Position numbers and translations under genes: made by a program
Shown here: in pieces, positions 28,602 to 37,762 of the stretch
Position numbering within the stretch: the first letter of the stretch is position 1
Layout: each line of letters begins with the position of its first letter
Assembly: GCF_009711045.1 (NCBI RefSeq)
Contig: NZ_WMJX01000001.1
Location: 222,579-286,578, forward strand
DNA from: Myroides albus
GTDB taxonomy: Bacteria > Bacteroidota > Bacteroidia > Flavobacteriales > Flavobacteriaceae
Length of the DNA stretch: 64,000 nt
Direction: 5' to 3'
Notes under the pieces: model-generated
Database searches by the model: none
Told to the model about the DNA's origin: nothing
What the model saw: the letters and a program-made list of their open reading frames with translations, nothing else

Positions 28602-30020
28602 ATGAAAATAGAACAGATATATACTGGTTGTATTGCACACGCTGCATATTATTTAGAAAGTGAAGGAGAAGCGGCAATTTTTGATCCATTGAGAGATGTT
28701 CAACCATATATTGATAGAGCAGATGCAGACGGAGCTAAGATTAAATTTGTTTTTGAGACACATTTTCATGCAGATTTTGTTAGTGGTCATTTAGATTTAG
28801 TGAAGAAAACAGGAGCTAAAATTGTCTTTGGACCTACTGCACAGCCTGGGTATGATGCTATTGTTGCTGAGGATAATCAAGTATTTGAGATTGGAAAAAT
28901 AAAAGTGCAGGTTTTACATACTCCAGGTCATACTATGGAGAGTAGTACGTATCTGGTTTATGATGAAAAAGGAGAGAAACACGCAATTATTACGGGGGAT
29001 ACACTGTTCATTGGCGATGTGGGAAGACCTGATTTAGTACAGTTAGTAAAATCTGAGATTACTGAGGAAATATTGGCTCGACATTTATTTCAGTCATTGC
29101 GCACCAAAATTATGCCTTTACCAGATAATTTAATTGTCTATCCTAATCACGGTGCGGGTTCTGCATGTGGGAAAAACATGAGTAAGGAGACGACTGATAC
29201 ATTGGGCAATCAAAAGAAAACGAATTATGCTTTGCGTGCTGATATGACAGAAGATGAGTTTGTCAAAGAATTATTAACGGGCTTAGCTACTCCGCCACAA
29301 TATTTCCCAAATAATGTCTTGATGAATATTCAGGGTTATGAAAATTTGGATAACGTTTTAGATCGCGCCAATAAACCAATCAAATTAGAGGAGTTTAAAG
29401 GCCTATTGAACGACAAAGAAATATTAGTTCTCGATACAAGAGATGCTCAGACTTTCTCGGAAGGATTTATTCCAAATAGTTTGAATATAGGATTGAAAGG
29501 GCCATTTGCTGTCTGGGTAGGAGAGATGATCAAAGATATCAAACAAAAAATTGTACTCATCACAGAGAAAGGAAGTGAGGAGGAAAGTATGATTCGTTTG
29601 TCACGTGTAGGATACGACAATACAATTGGTTATTTAGAAGGTGGTTTTGATACGTGGAAGTCTGCTAATTTGCCTGTTGAAAAAATTAAGCGCATAGAAG
29701 CGAAGGAATTAGACGCACTAAAAGAAAAGAGTAAAGCTGTTTTATTTGATGTTAGGAAAATCAATGAGTATAATGCCGAACATCTTGAAAACTCTATAAA
29801 CCTTCCTTTGAATCAACTGGAAGATAGAGTAAGTGAAGTTTCAAAGCAGGATTTGTTGATTGTCTATTGTGCAGGAGGATACAGAAGTATGATAGCAGCT
29901 TCATTGTTGTATAAGTACGGAATAAAAAATATTGTTGATGTAGTAGGTGGGTTTAATGTTATTCGAAATGAATCTTTATTGCCAAAAACAAAATTTGTTT
30001 GCCCTTCATCAATGTTGTAA
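28602..30020 (+). CDS. Persulfide dioxygenase fused to rhodanese domains (ETHE1/CstB-like)
   Basis: The ATG at 28602 gives 472 residues (MKIEQIYTGC). The N-terminal metallo-beta-lactamase domain has THFHADFVSGH (His54, His56, Asp58, His63), HTPGHTMESS and GDTLFIGDVGRPD, the ETHE1 pattern for iron-dependent persulfide oxidation. Two rhodanese domains follow. The first lacks a Cys in the active loop (LITEKGSEEES). The second has VYCAGGYRS with Cys423. The whole resembles CstB-type sulfide detoxification enzymes. A longer start at 28545 adds an unconserved leader. Confidence 0.9.
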   Translation: MKIEQIYTGCIAHAAYYLESEGEAAIFDPLRDVQPYIDRADADGAKIKFVFETHFHADFVSGHLDLVKKTGAKIVFGPTAQPGYDAIVAEDNQVFEIGKIKVQVLHTPGHTMESSTYLVYDEKGEKHAIITGDTLFIGDVGRPDLVQLVKSEITEEILARHLFQSLRTKIMPLPDNLIVYPNHGAGSACGKNMSKETTDTLGNQKKTNYALRADMTEDEFVKELLTGLATPPQYFPNNVLMNIQGYENLDNVLDRANKPIKLEEFKGLLNDKEILVLDTRDAQTFSEGFIPNSLNIGLKGPFAVWVGEMIKDIKQKIVLITEKGSEEESMIRLSRVGYDNTIGYLEGGFDTWKSANLPVEKIKRIEAKELDALKEKSKAVLFDVRKINEYNAEHLENSINLPLNQLEDRVSEVSKQDLLIVYCAGGYRSMIAASLLYKYGIKNIVDVVGGFNVIRNESLLPKTKFVCPSSML

Positions 30021-30032
30021 TTAAACTATTGA

Positions 30033-30060
30033 TTGGTATAAACTTATTTATATAAGTTTG
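30033..30060 (+). promoter_or_regulatory. Promoter of tyrA
   Basis: TTG (30033-30035) and TAAGTTTG (30053-30060) are separated by 17 bp, a full match to the Flavobacteriia -33/-7 pattern. The ATG is 17 bp downstream. Confidence 0.65.
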
Positions 30061-30077
30061 TGGGATAAAAAGAAAGT

Positions 30078-30929
30078 ATGGCAAAAGTAATTGGATTAGT
30101 TGGTGTTGGATTGATTGGGGGATCCATGGTTTTAGATTTAAAGGAAAAAGGATTTGCATCTAAAATTATTGGTAGTGATTTATCAGATACTAACTTAAAA
30201 AAGGCATTAGAATTAAAGATTATTGACGAAGCAGTCGACTTAGATAATTTAATTTCACGTTCTGATATTATTGTATTAGCAACTCCTGTAAATGCAACAG
30301 TTGAATTGGTTCCTTATGTCCTGGATAGGATTTCAGAGGACAAGTTTGTGTTAGATGTTGGTTCGACAAAATCAATGTTGTCTGATGCGGTGGCCAATCA
30401 TGCCAATCGCGGTAATTTTGTAGCAACACATCCAATGTCTGGAACTGAGTTTAGCGGACCTGAGGCAGCATTTAAGGGATTGTTTAAAGATAGAGTCGCA
30501 ATTATCTGCGATCCAGAGAAATCAAATCCTAAAGCATTAAATGTAATTTCAGAGATGTATTATCATTTGGATATGCGTTTGATACTAATGGATGCTCATT
30601 CTCATGATGAACATGTGGGATATGTATCTCATTTGTCGCATGCTATCTCCTATGCACTTGCTGTAGCGGTGTTGGATAAAGAGAAAGATGACACGGCAAT
30701 ATTTAATCTTGCCGCAGGGGGATTTGCTTCTACCGTTCGACTTGCAAAGAGTTCCGTAGATATGTGGCTACCTATATTTGAACAGAATGCGGATCATATA
30801 TTACCTATTTTAGATATTTATTTGGATAAGTTGAGTTCGTTTAGAAATTATTTAGAACAACGTGATACCGAACAACTGGGCAAGTTTATTAAAGAGGCCA
30901 ATCGAATTAAAGATAAGCTAAAGAAGTAG
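30078..30929 (+). CDS. tyrA: Prephenate dehydrogenase
   Basis: The 283-residue protein has the NAD-binding start GLVGVGLIGGSMVLDL, the LDVGSTKS loop, HPMSGTEFSGPEAAFKGLF (substrate His) and the C-terminal helical domain with HDEHVGYVSHLSHAISYALA. It oxidises prephenate to 4-hydroxyphenylpyruvate in tyrosine synthesis. In many relatives it sits among other aromatic genes; here it stands with its own promoter. Confidence 0.93.
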   Translation: MAKVIGLVGVGLIGGSMVLDLKEKGFASKIIGSDLSDTNLKKALELKIIDEAVDLDNLISRSDIIVLATPVNATVELVPYVLDRISEDKFVLDVGSTKSMLSDAVANHANRGNFVATHPMSGTEFSGPEAAFKGLFKDRVAIICDPEKSNPKALNVISEMYYHLDMRLILMDAHSHDEHVGYVSHLSHAISYALAVAVLDKEKDDTAIFNLAAGGFASTVRLAKSSVDMWLPIFEQNADHILPILDIYLDKLSSFRNYLEQRDTEQLGKFIKEANRIKDKLKK

Positions 30930-30985
30930 AATATCGAAAAGGAGTTTTTATCTTTAGTACACGTAATTTTAAAAATGATATCATC

Positions 30986-31273
30986 ATGGTGACACATATT
31001 GTAATGTGGAAATTGAAAGCAGAGAATAAGGAAGCTAATAAACTTGAGATGAGAGAACAGTTATTAGCACTTAAAGATAAGATAGTTCAGTTGAACGAAA
31101 TTAGAGTAGAGTTTAATCTACCAGAAGCAGATGCAGGCAATTGCGATGTAATGCTTTTTACGAAGTTTGAAAACTTTGAAGATTTGGATATTTATGCGAA
31201 ACATCCTGAACATTTGAAGGTTGTTTCTTTTATAAAATCTGTTGTAGAACAACGTGTAGCTATCGATTACTAA
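30986..31273 (+). CDS. Dabb (stress-responsive alpha/beta barrel) domain protein
   Basis: The 95-residue protein starts MVTHIVMWKLK and has the DVMLFTKFENFEDLDIYAKHPEHLKV segment (with the HPxH-type loop) typical of the dimeric Dabb fold. The biochemical role of most stand-alone members is unknown. It may be cotranscribed with tyrA (56-bp gap). The next terminator is about 115 bp after its stop. Confidence 0.88.
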   Translation: MVTHIVMWKLKAENKEANKLEMREQLLALKDKIVQLNEIRVEFNLPEADAGNCDVMLFTKFENFEDLDIYAKHPEHLKVVSFIKSVVEQRVAIDY

Positions 31274-31386
31274 CTAGGGTTGTTATAAAGTTATATTTAA
31301 GGTTAGTTATTATTACTTTGCTATAGAGTAACTGCTGTAGTAGAGAAAAAGTTAAAGTTAGTTATAAAGTAATCGATTTTTACTTT

Positions 31387-31418
31387 GGGTGGTTTCGTTT
31401 AGAGGCCACCCTTTTTTT
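31387..31418 (+). terminator. Intrinsic terminator far downstream of the Dabb gene
   Basis: GGGTGG (31387-31392) and CCACCC (31406-31411) are extended inward by four pairs including wobbles, then followed by seven T. It ends either a long 3' UTR or an independent small RNA. Confidence 0.85.
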
Positions 31419-31932
31419 GTGGATAAAAGTGATTGTATGTTTTGTTAGAAAGGGATAGTGTTATGCCTTGTTATGAAGAATATATCACAAGGCTATTGTC
31501 TGATAGTTGAGAGCTCCCAAGTGCTAAAGCTAACCAGGCCTATTTGTTTAGTATAGCATTTTATTATTGTTCAAATGGTAGGTTTAGAGGTCTATGGTGA
31601 TTTCCACTTAAAAGAACTCTAAAGAAAGACTGCATCTATGATATCATTAAAGAGCATTAGTGGATACTTCGGTTTATAGCTATAAAACGATCAGTGCTTT
31701 ATTGGTTGGTAAGGGAGAGGAGTTTTAATGCTGATAAAGGAAGGTAGTTTACGGTTGCAAACAAACGAACTTACTAAGGCAGAAGCAAAGGTACTTATGC
31801 TATCTCGAATATACGTTTGGTCAGTGCCCCATAGTTGAGGTATGGTTTTCAAAATCAGATCGATGTAAGGCACTTGTTTCAAAGTAAATTACATACAGTA
31901 TAAATGGCAAAGTTACCATAGGATAGGGAGTT

Positions 31933-31960
31933 AAATAAGCCTTTCCCTTAAGGCTTATTT
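31933..31960. repeat. 11-bp perfect inverted repeat
   Basis: AAATAAGCCTT and AAGGCTTATTT flank a 6-nt TCCCTT loop. There is no long T run afterwards, so termination is uncertain. Confidence 0.7.
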
Positions 31961-32052
31961 GTAAACTATGAAAGGAATGAAGGGAGTGAATTTGATTTAA
32001 CCCATGAACCTTTGTTCTGTTCTATTAAATTTAGATAAGTGCAATTTTGTTG

Positions 32053-32170
32053 GTACTTTCTTAGGGGTTTCTTGCAGGTTGCTAGGGGTTTTCTTCGAGA
32101 AACACTGGTTTTTGCGTATAAAACCCCAAGGATACTCGAAGAAACCCCCAAGGAACTCCTAAGAAAGTAC
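32053..32170. repeat. 118-bp imperfect palindrome (MITE- or REP-like)
   Basis: The outer arms GTACTTTCTTAGG (32053-32065) and CCTAAGAAAGTAC (32158-32170) are perfect 13-bp inverted repeats. An inner pair, GGGGTTTTCTTCGAG (32085-32099) and CTCGAAGAAACCCCC (32135-32149), is also inverted with one mismatch. GGGGTTT-type units recur on both arms. A T7 run follows the right arm. No transposase is present. Confidence 0.75.
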
Positions 32171-32775
32171 TGTTTTTTTCTGTTTTTAATACGGTCATAA
32201 ACAGTCTATAAGTTTAAAAACGAATGTGTTTAGCATACATATTTTATAGATGACAAATAGCTTAAGAGGTTTGTTAGCTATCGTGAGGTTAGGCTTTCCT
32301 TTTAACTCTTTTAGTAAAAGAAGGTTGCTACCCAATTAGAGTAGTGTGTAATATATACTAAGATACAGCATAGAGCTGTAGGAGTCAACGAGATAAAGCT
32401 GAGTCTTGATTTGAATTATACCAGTGTATTCAATAAGTTAATGCCCAGGTAAATCACCTTCGACAGGTAGATAATCAAAGAATTGTTAGAGAAATAATAG
32501 GTGATTAACTAATGGGGAGGATTAGTGATATCGAAAGAACGACACTGATATACTTTAGTGTCTTTTTAAGTAGCTAAACTACCTATCAGGGTGGAATTTG
32601 TCATTACTTTATTCACAGTAGGGCAAAAACCTTTGATCAATCACATCATTCAAGCGTTAAACTCTTTTGTATTGTGTATAGAGGTGAAAAGAAAAGAGCA
32701 TCTATTTCTTTTAGATTGGCATAAGTTTAGCTTCGTTTCCAACGCTTAATACTGATTCGATATAAAAATGATTTG

Positions 32776-32860
32776 CAGAAAGGAAGGGATTCGAACCCTC
32801 GATACATTGCTGTATACACACTTTCCAGGCGTGCGCCTTCGACCGCTCGGCCACCTTTCT
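32776..32860 (-). tRNA. tRNA-Ser(GGA)
   Basis: The minus strand reads AGAAAGGTGGCCGAGCGGTC at the 5' end, a class II tRNA-Ser start. The anticodon loop is CTGGAAA (32822-32828), anticodon GGA for UCC/UCU. There is a long variable arm, then GGTTCGAATCC (T loop) and the acceptor CCTTTCT plus discriminator G. CCA is not encoded. It lies 27 bp past the ansA stop, in the same direction. Confidence 0.97.
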
Positions 32861-32886
32861 GTTTATTTTAGTTGCGAATATAGCAA

Positions 32887-33912
32887 TTAATCTTCCATTT
32901 CACCACAGATTGGTGTTTCAAAAGCTAATTTAAAATCGCTGATATCACTTTTTGCCAATAGGTACATTAGTTTGGTGATTGCCGCTTCTGTGGTAATATC
33001 TTTTCCTGAGATAACGCCAATTTCCTTTAATTCAGTACTGGTTTCATATTTGCCCATATGTACACTTCCACTAGAACACTGGGTTACATTGATAACCTTT
33101 AGCCCTTTTTTAATAGCCTGAGATAGTGTGTTTAAGAACCATGCTTCTGTTGGGGCATTTCCCGATCCGTATGTTTCTAATACTATTCCTTTTAGCTCTG
33201 GAATATTTAGAATGGCTTGTAATACATTTTGTTGTATTCCTGGGAAAACTTTCAAGATCATGACATCTCTCGACATTTTCTTATATACTGTAAAAGGCAA
33301 GTCTTGTGAGGTATAAGTCAAGAGAGATTTGTTTACTCTTAAATTGACCCCTGACTCTGCCAAGTGAGGTATATTTGGAGATGTGAAGGCGTTAAATAAT
33401 TCAGCACTTACCTTTGATGTTCTATTTCCTCTATAGAGTTTGTACTCAAAGTATAAACAAACCTCCTGAATTACAGGTAAATTGTTATTCTGCAAAGCAG
33501 CTACTTGTATGGCTGTAATTAAGTTTTCTTTCGCATCAGTACGCAGATCGCCAATTGGTAATTGTGACCCTGTTAGGATAACGGGTTTGTGTAAGTTTTC
33601 CAACATAAAGCTCAGCGCAGATGCTGAATATGACATAGTATCAGAGCCATGTAAAATTACAAAACCATCGAATTTCTCATAGTATTCTTCAATAACAGAG
33701 GCCATTTGTACCCACATTTCAGGGCGCATATCCGATGAATCAATTGGAACGTCAAAAGAATAAGTTTCAATAGAACAATCCAAAAGGTGTAATTCTGGGA
33801 TGCGCTCTACAAGCTGGTCAAAATTAAATGCCTTTAAAGCACCTGTTTTAAAGTCTTTGACCATGCCTATTGTCCCTCCTGTATAAATCAAAAGGATTGA
33901 AGGCTTATTCAT
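32887..33912 (-). CDS. ansA: Type I asparaginase
   Basis: The 341-residue cytoplasmic-type L-asparaginase converts Asn to Asp and ammonia. First catalytic motif: IYTGGTIGM (Thr). Second: ILHGSDTMSYSASALSFML (HGTDT-type block with Ser for the first Thr, then the Asp). There is no signal peptide, in line with type I. Its ATG overlaps the end of the acyltransferase gene by 8 bp, so expression is coupled. Confidence 0.93.
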   Translation of the reverse strand: MNKPSILLIYTGGTIGMVKDFKTGALKAFNFDQLVERIPELHLLDCSIETYSFDVPIDSSDMRPEMWVQMASVIEEYYEKFDGFVILHGSDTMSYSASALSFMLENLHKPVILTGSQLPIGDLRTDAKENLITAIQVAALQNNNLPVIQEVCLYFEYKLYRGNRTSKVSAELFNAFTSPNIPHLAESGVNLRVNKSLLTYTSQDLPFTVYKKMSRDVMILKVFPGIQQNVLQAILNIPELKGIVLETYGSGNAPTEAWFLNTLSQAIKKGLKVINVTQCSSGSVHMGKYETSTELKEIGVISGKDITTEAAITKLMYLLAKSDISDFKLAFETPICGEMED

Positions 33913-35041
33913 TTTCTATTAGTTTTAATTTATTAACTACTGGGTTTGCATACATCGCTAAGAAATTATCAACAATAATTTGGTTTTCCTTATTGACGCG
34001 CAATTCCAATCTTCTTTCAAACAATTGTTTTTCTTGATCAGTATATTTGTCTTTAAACTTATTTGTTTTGTTTAAAATGTCGTATGCAATATAATTTGTA
34101 GGCCACAATCTATAGTTCTTGATGATGGAGTTATCAATCACAGAAGTGAGGGCTTGCATTTGTTTATTGGTTTTATCAAAGTTTGCTTTGATATTGTCTA
34201 ATTCTGCATCAAGTACATCTCCTACGTGAATGTGAATTCCCCTTTTCTGACCTATGATACCGCTATAAAGGTTAATGAAGTCTTCGTTGCGATCTTTTAC
34301 ATAATCTTCATTATTCGCTTTAGCTAATATTTGAGGCATTTTCAAGGCATCCGTAGGGTCGTATTCATAAGAAATAGAAACGGGAACAATCTTTATCTTT
34401 TTAAAATAATCCATTAGGCATTCCTCATCAGATGCCATTCCCAGCATTTTTAGTACTCCTTGATGTGTGGCGTCATTTCCATCTTTGGTACGACCTTCTC
34501 TCTGAGCAATCCACACAGATCTATTCTCTTCGGTCAATAGATGTCTGATGTATTCAGACATTAACTTAGAGCTTTCCAATAGTTCACGCGGTGGTAATCC
34601 CCTTCTAACAAGGAAGTTTCTATTGACTTTTGCAAGTGCTAATAAAAATGACTTTTGTACTAAATTATCTCCAATTGCAGAAGCAGTCATAATCATTCCA
34701 TGATCTTTTAGAGATACATTCAATAGTGATGTATCCATAATAATGTCACGGTGATTAGAGATATATAGATAAGAAGTGTTTTTATCAAGTTTTTCGAAAC
34801 CTGATGAGCTTAGTCCATTCGAACTTTTCTCAAGGATTCTCTGTATTGAATGGTAAGCAAAATCATTTTGAAATTGCTGTATAGATTTTACTTCTCTTAA
34901 AGATTCCAACCATTGATCTTCCGTTTTATTAGGAAAAGTAAAACCCATTAAAGCTTTGATCATTGGGTGTTTTGAAATTTGTTTTAGAACTTCATTTACT
35001 TCATGATCATGGTAATGGCGTATTTCGTCAAATTTAGACAT
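33905..35041 (-). CDS. 1-acylglycerol-3-phosphate acyltransferase-like protein
   Basis: The 378-residue protein has SNHRDIIMDTSLLN, resembling the NHxxxxD catalytic block of glycerolipid acyltransferases but with one extra residue between His and Asp. WIAQREGRTKDGND is the EGxR-type second block. Members move an acyl chain to lysophosphatidate or another acceptor. No N-terminal helix is evident, so membrane contact would be peripheral. It is the middle gene of tatD-acyltransferase-ansA. Confidence 0.8.
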   Translation of the reverse strand: MSKFDEIRHYHDHEVNEVLKQISKHPMIKALMGFTFPNKTEDQWLESLREVKSIQQFQNDFAYHSIQRILEKSSNGLSSSGFEKLDKNTSYLYISNHRDIIMDTSLLNVSLKDHGMIMTASAIGDNLVQKSFLLALAKVNRNFLVRRGLPPRELLESSKLMSEYIRHLLTEENRSVWIAQREGRTKDGNDATHQGVLKMLGMASDEECLMDYFKKIKIVPVSISYEYDPTDALKMPQILAKANNEDYVKDRNEDFINLYSGIIGQKRGIHIHVGDVLDAELDNIKANFDKTNKQMQALTSVIDNSIIKNYRLWPTNYIAYDILNKTNKFKDKYTDQEKQLFERRLELRVNKENQIIVDNFLAMYANPVVNKLKLIENE

Positions 35042-35085
35042 TATCGTGCTTTATTATTATAACTATAATTTAATATATGTTCCGT

Positions 35086-35856
35086 TTAAATACCAAAAAC
35101 ATCAACAGAATTAGCTGTTGTTTGTTTGGCAATTTCTTCAAGTGATAAATCGTATATCGCAGCTAATTTTTCAGCTACATTTACAATATATGCACTTTCG
35201 TTTCTCTTTCCTCTATAAGGGACAGGTGCAAGATACGGAGAATCAGTTTCTAATACGATGTGTTTTAAATCTATTTTATGAAGAAATTGATCAATTTTTC
35301 CGTTCTTGAATGTTGCTACACCACCTATTCCCAATTTTAAGTTATAAGAGATTGCTCTTCTCGCATCTTCCTCAGTACCAGAGAAACAGTGGAAAATCCC
35401 TCTTAATTCTTCCCCTTTTTCCCTTTCTAATACTTCGAAAACTTCTTCAAATGCATCTCGGCAATGAATGTTTATTGGCAATTTGTACTTTTTGGCTAAT
35501 TGAATTTGGCGTTGAAATGCCTCTTGTTGTAAAGCTAAAGTAGACTTGTCCCAATATAAGTCAATGCCTATTTCTCCTACTGCATAAAACTGTCTTCTTT
35601 CTAATTCTCTCTCTACAAATGCTAATTCTTGTTGATAAGTTTCAGGTTTTACATCTGTAGGATGCAATCCCATCATGAGAAAGATGTTGTTAGGAAATTC
35701 CTTTTCTAATTCATACATTTTATCAGCATAACTTGAATCGATTGCTGGTATAAAAAAACGCGTAACACCCTTTAATATTGCTCGATTTATTGTTTCTTTG
35801 CGATCTTCTGCAAATGCATCAGAATATAAATGTGTATGTGTGTCTGTAAAAATCAT
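35086..35856 (-). CDS. TatD family metal-dependent hydrolase
   Basis: The 256-residue TIM-barrel amidohydrolase has TDTHTHLY (HxH), VGEIGIDLYWD (Glu ligand), INIHCRDAF, GIFHCFSGT and ETDSPYLAP (Asp). Family members are 3'-5' DNases or RNases acting on damaged nucleic acid and tRNA ends. It is first in the operon, with a possible minus-strand -7 box TACTTTTG at 35893-35900. Confidence 0.92.
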   Translation of the reverse strand: MIFTDTHTHLYSDAFAEDRKETINRAILKGVTRFFIPAIDSSYADKMYELEKEFPNNIFLMMGLHPTDVKPETYQQELAFVERELERRQFYAVGEIGIDLYWDKSTLALQQEAFQRQIQLAKKYKLPINIHCRDAFEEVFEVLEREKGEELRGIFHCFSGTEEDARRAISYNLKLGIGGVATFKNGKIDQFLHKIDLKHIVLETDSPYLAPVPYRGKRNESAYIVNVAEKLAAIYDLSLEEIAKQTTANSVDVFGI

Positions 35857-35934
35857 TCCTATTGGTGTATTTTATTTGCTATTTTGCGAGTACAAAAGTA
35901 CCTTATTAAAATGAATTAAAACTATATTTTGCTC

Positions 35935-36372
35935 ATGGAAAACTTAAAAGAGATTTTAAAAAAAGAAAAGTACAAGCGTATTAAGTTTAAGATTTCGCGT
36001 ACGCAGCATCTTTTCGTAAGAGCCAAAATTAATGGAGTATGGGGTGATTTTATCTTAGATACAGGTGCGTCAAACAGTTGTATTGACTTTTCGCATATCG
36101 ATATGTTTAATATTGTAGCTTCTGAATCGACTACAAAAGCCACAGGAGCTGGAGCAAATGGATTATTTACACAAGTATCTTATAAGAACCATCTTCAGCT
36201 TGGAAGATGGCATCAAAAAGACTTCAATTTTGTATTATTAGATTTAACGCATGTCAATAATGCCTTGACAGAGTATAAAACGAAAAATGTTCACGGCATT
36301 ATTGGTTCAGACGTATTGTTAATAGGCGAAGCGATTATAGATTACAAGGAGTGTACCTTATATATAAAGTAA
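35935..36372 (+). CDS. Retropepsin-like aspartic protease
   Basis: Starting at the ATG at 35935 gives 145 residues. FILDTGASNSCID is the DTGAS aspartic-protease motif near residue 40. TGAGANG and a C-terminal HGIIGSDVLL, resembling the second hydrophobic-Gly motif, complete the single-lobe fold that works as a dimer. There is no signal peptide or transmembrane helix. The natural substrate is unknown. It is convergent with DUF3109, with only 2 bp between the stops. Confidence 0.88.
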   Translation: MENLKEILKKEKYKRIKFKISRTQHLFVRAKINGVWGDFILDTGASNSCIDFSHIDMFNIVASESTTKATGAGANGLFTQVSYKNHLQLGRWHQKDFNFVLLDLTHVNNALTEYKTKNVHGIIGSDVLLIGEAIIDYKECTLYIK

Positions 36373-36374
36373 TT

Positions 36375-36950
36375 TTACTTGTTTTGTTTAGCCCATTCTG
36401 TGGCAACCTCTTCAAGTTCTTTGTACCAATCTTCTCCGTATTTTCTTATTAATGGGTCTTTTAAGAACTTGTAAACGGGTACTTCTAATTCTTGTCCTAA
36501 AGCACAAGCATCACTGCAAATGTGCCATTTGTGATAATTTACCGCAGCAAATGATGAAAATTCTTTTATTCGAATAGGATATAGATGACATGATATTGGT
36601 TTTTTCCAATCGATTAATCCTTCGCGATGTGCTTTCTCTATACCGCAAAGCGCCATATTATTCTCATAAATAACATACGCACATTCACCACCTTCAATTA
36701 ATGGTGTTTCGATTTCCCCATCTTCTCCTTTTACCGTTTTTCCTTGTCTTTCAATTGCTTCAATTCCTTCAGGTCTAAGGAAAGGTTTTACTGTTTCGTA
36801 AATATCTTCCATTATAGCAACTTCTCCTTCTTCTACAGGAGCTCCTGCATCGCCATCAATGCAACATTGTCCTTTGCACGCTGATAGATTGCATACAAAC
36901 TCTTTTTCTAATACATCTTCCGATACGATTGTTTTTCCGATTTGAAACAT
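36375..36950 (-). CDS. DUF3109 family Cys-rich protein
   Basis: The 191-residue protein has the family signature CNLSACKGQCCIDGDAGAPV near residue 17, plus further Cys in GGECAYV, ALCGIEK, ISCHLYPIR and HICSDACALG. The Cys pattern suggests an Fe-S cluster or zinc (inference). It is widely conserved in Bacteroidota with no proven function. Confidence 0.9.
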   Translation of the reverse strand: MFQIGKTIVSEDVLEKEFVCNLSACKGQCCIDGDAGAPVEEGEVAIMEDIYETVKPFLRPEGIEAIERQGKTVKGEDGEIETPLIEGGECAYVIYENNMALCGIEKAHREGLIDWKKPISCHLYPIRIKEFSSFAAVNYHKWHICSDACALGQELEVPVYKFLKDPLIRKYGEDWYKELEEVATEWAKQNK

Positions 36951-37566
36951 AATAATTTAGATAATATAAAAGGTTTGCAAAAATACGAATCTTATATCTA
37001 TTTTAATCTCTTAGTGTTTTGACTTTGATACTTTATAATCAAACTAAATAGTTAATTAGACGTAAAGGGTTACTATTTGCGGTTTGTAAAGTTTATTGAA
37101 GATAGGCGTATTTTCTTTGAGTGTAGTTCTGTTGTATATAAGGTTTGGTAGGGAGGTCTATCTCTTTAGGACCTCTAATGGAGGGAGCTTAGATTAAGTA
37201 AGAAGTACGAAAGTCCTAAGTAGAAATAAAGAACTCTTTGCTATAAAGTACTTGAGGAATGTAGAGGAGAATCTCTCTTTTGCATGATATCTGTTTCTAT
37301 TTGCAGTAAACTTGACTATTTGCTGCTTATTTTCAACTTGTTATTGCCTCTTTTTATATTGAATGTTTTTCGTTAGTTGAGGTAGATTTCACATCCCAAT
37401 GTAATTTTTGTTTCAGTAATAATAGCCCTTACTTAAATTTACTTGTTAGTTATCATAAAGTTTTTGTGTTGATGTTAAATTGCAAGCGTGCTTTGTTAAA
37501 GCTTAATATGAATAAATAATATTTTTGTACTTTCGGACAATAATCTCAAATTCTTTATAACAGAAA
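36951..37566. other. Noncoding stretch of about 0.6 kb
   Basis: No gene, RNA or clear repeat is seen. A short imperfect hairpin, AGGTCTATCTCTTTAGGACCT (around 37155-37175), is present. The right end carries the promoter for the small membrane protein gene at 37567. Confidence 0.6.
37493..37527 (+). promoter_or_regulatory. Promoter of the small membrane protein/oxidoreductase operon
   Basis: TTG (37493-37495) and TATTTTTG (37520-37527) are 24 bp apart, one base over the usual range. The ATG is 39 bp downstream. Confidence 0.5.
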
Positions 37567-37761
37567 ATGAAAATATTTACTTACGTTATGTTCGTTGTAA
37601 TTGCAGCATTGATTATTTTTAATGTTACAATGCTTGATTTTAATAATCTATTTCAGGGAGATAGTTTGATTGCGTTAATAAGTATTGTTGCTTTACTATG
37701 TGGAGTTTGCATTCTATTGATTTACCGCACTTCTAAAATTATTCAGAATAAAACAAAGTAG
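37567..37761 (+). CDS. Small two-helix membrane protein
   Basis: The 64-residue protein is almost entirely two membrane helices (TYVMFVVIAALIIFNVTML and LIALISIVALLCGVCILLIY) with a basic C-terminal tail (KIIQNKTK). It has its own promoter and ends one base before the oxidoreductase start, so the two are expressed together. Function unknown. Confidence 0.75.
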   Translation: MKIFTYVMFVVIAALIIFNVTMLDFNNLFQGDSLIALISIVALLCGVCILLIYRTSKIIQNKTK

Positions 37762-37762
37762 A

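Larger units (their letters stand above)
31419..32775. other. Long noncoding region with palindromes
   Basis: About 1.36 kb without a credible gene: the longest frames are around 60 codons, lack recognisable features and are interrupted on both strands. It holds a perfect 11-bp hairpin (31933-31960) and a 118-bp imperfect palindrome (32053-32170). No rnpB, tmRNA or SRP RNA signature was seen. It could be a decayed element or host unannotated RNAs. Confidence 0.7.

Noticed and set aside
31691..32151. Two short frames of about 60 codons in the long noncoding region
   Set aside because: No signal, motif or promoter; one crosses the palindrome at 32053.
32776..32860. tRNA-Ser as an integration site of a mobile element
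   Set aside because: No integrase gene and no repeated tRNA 3' end within the window.
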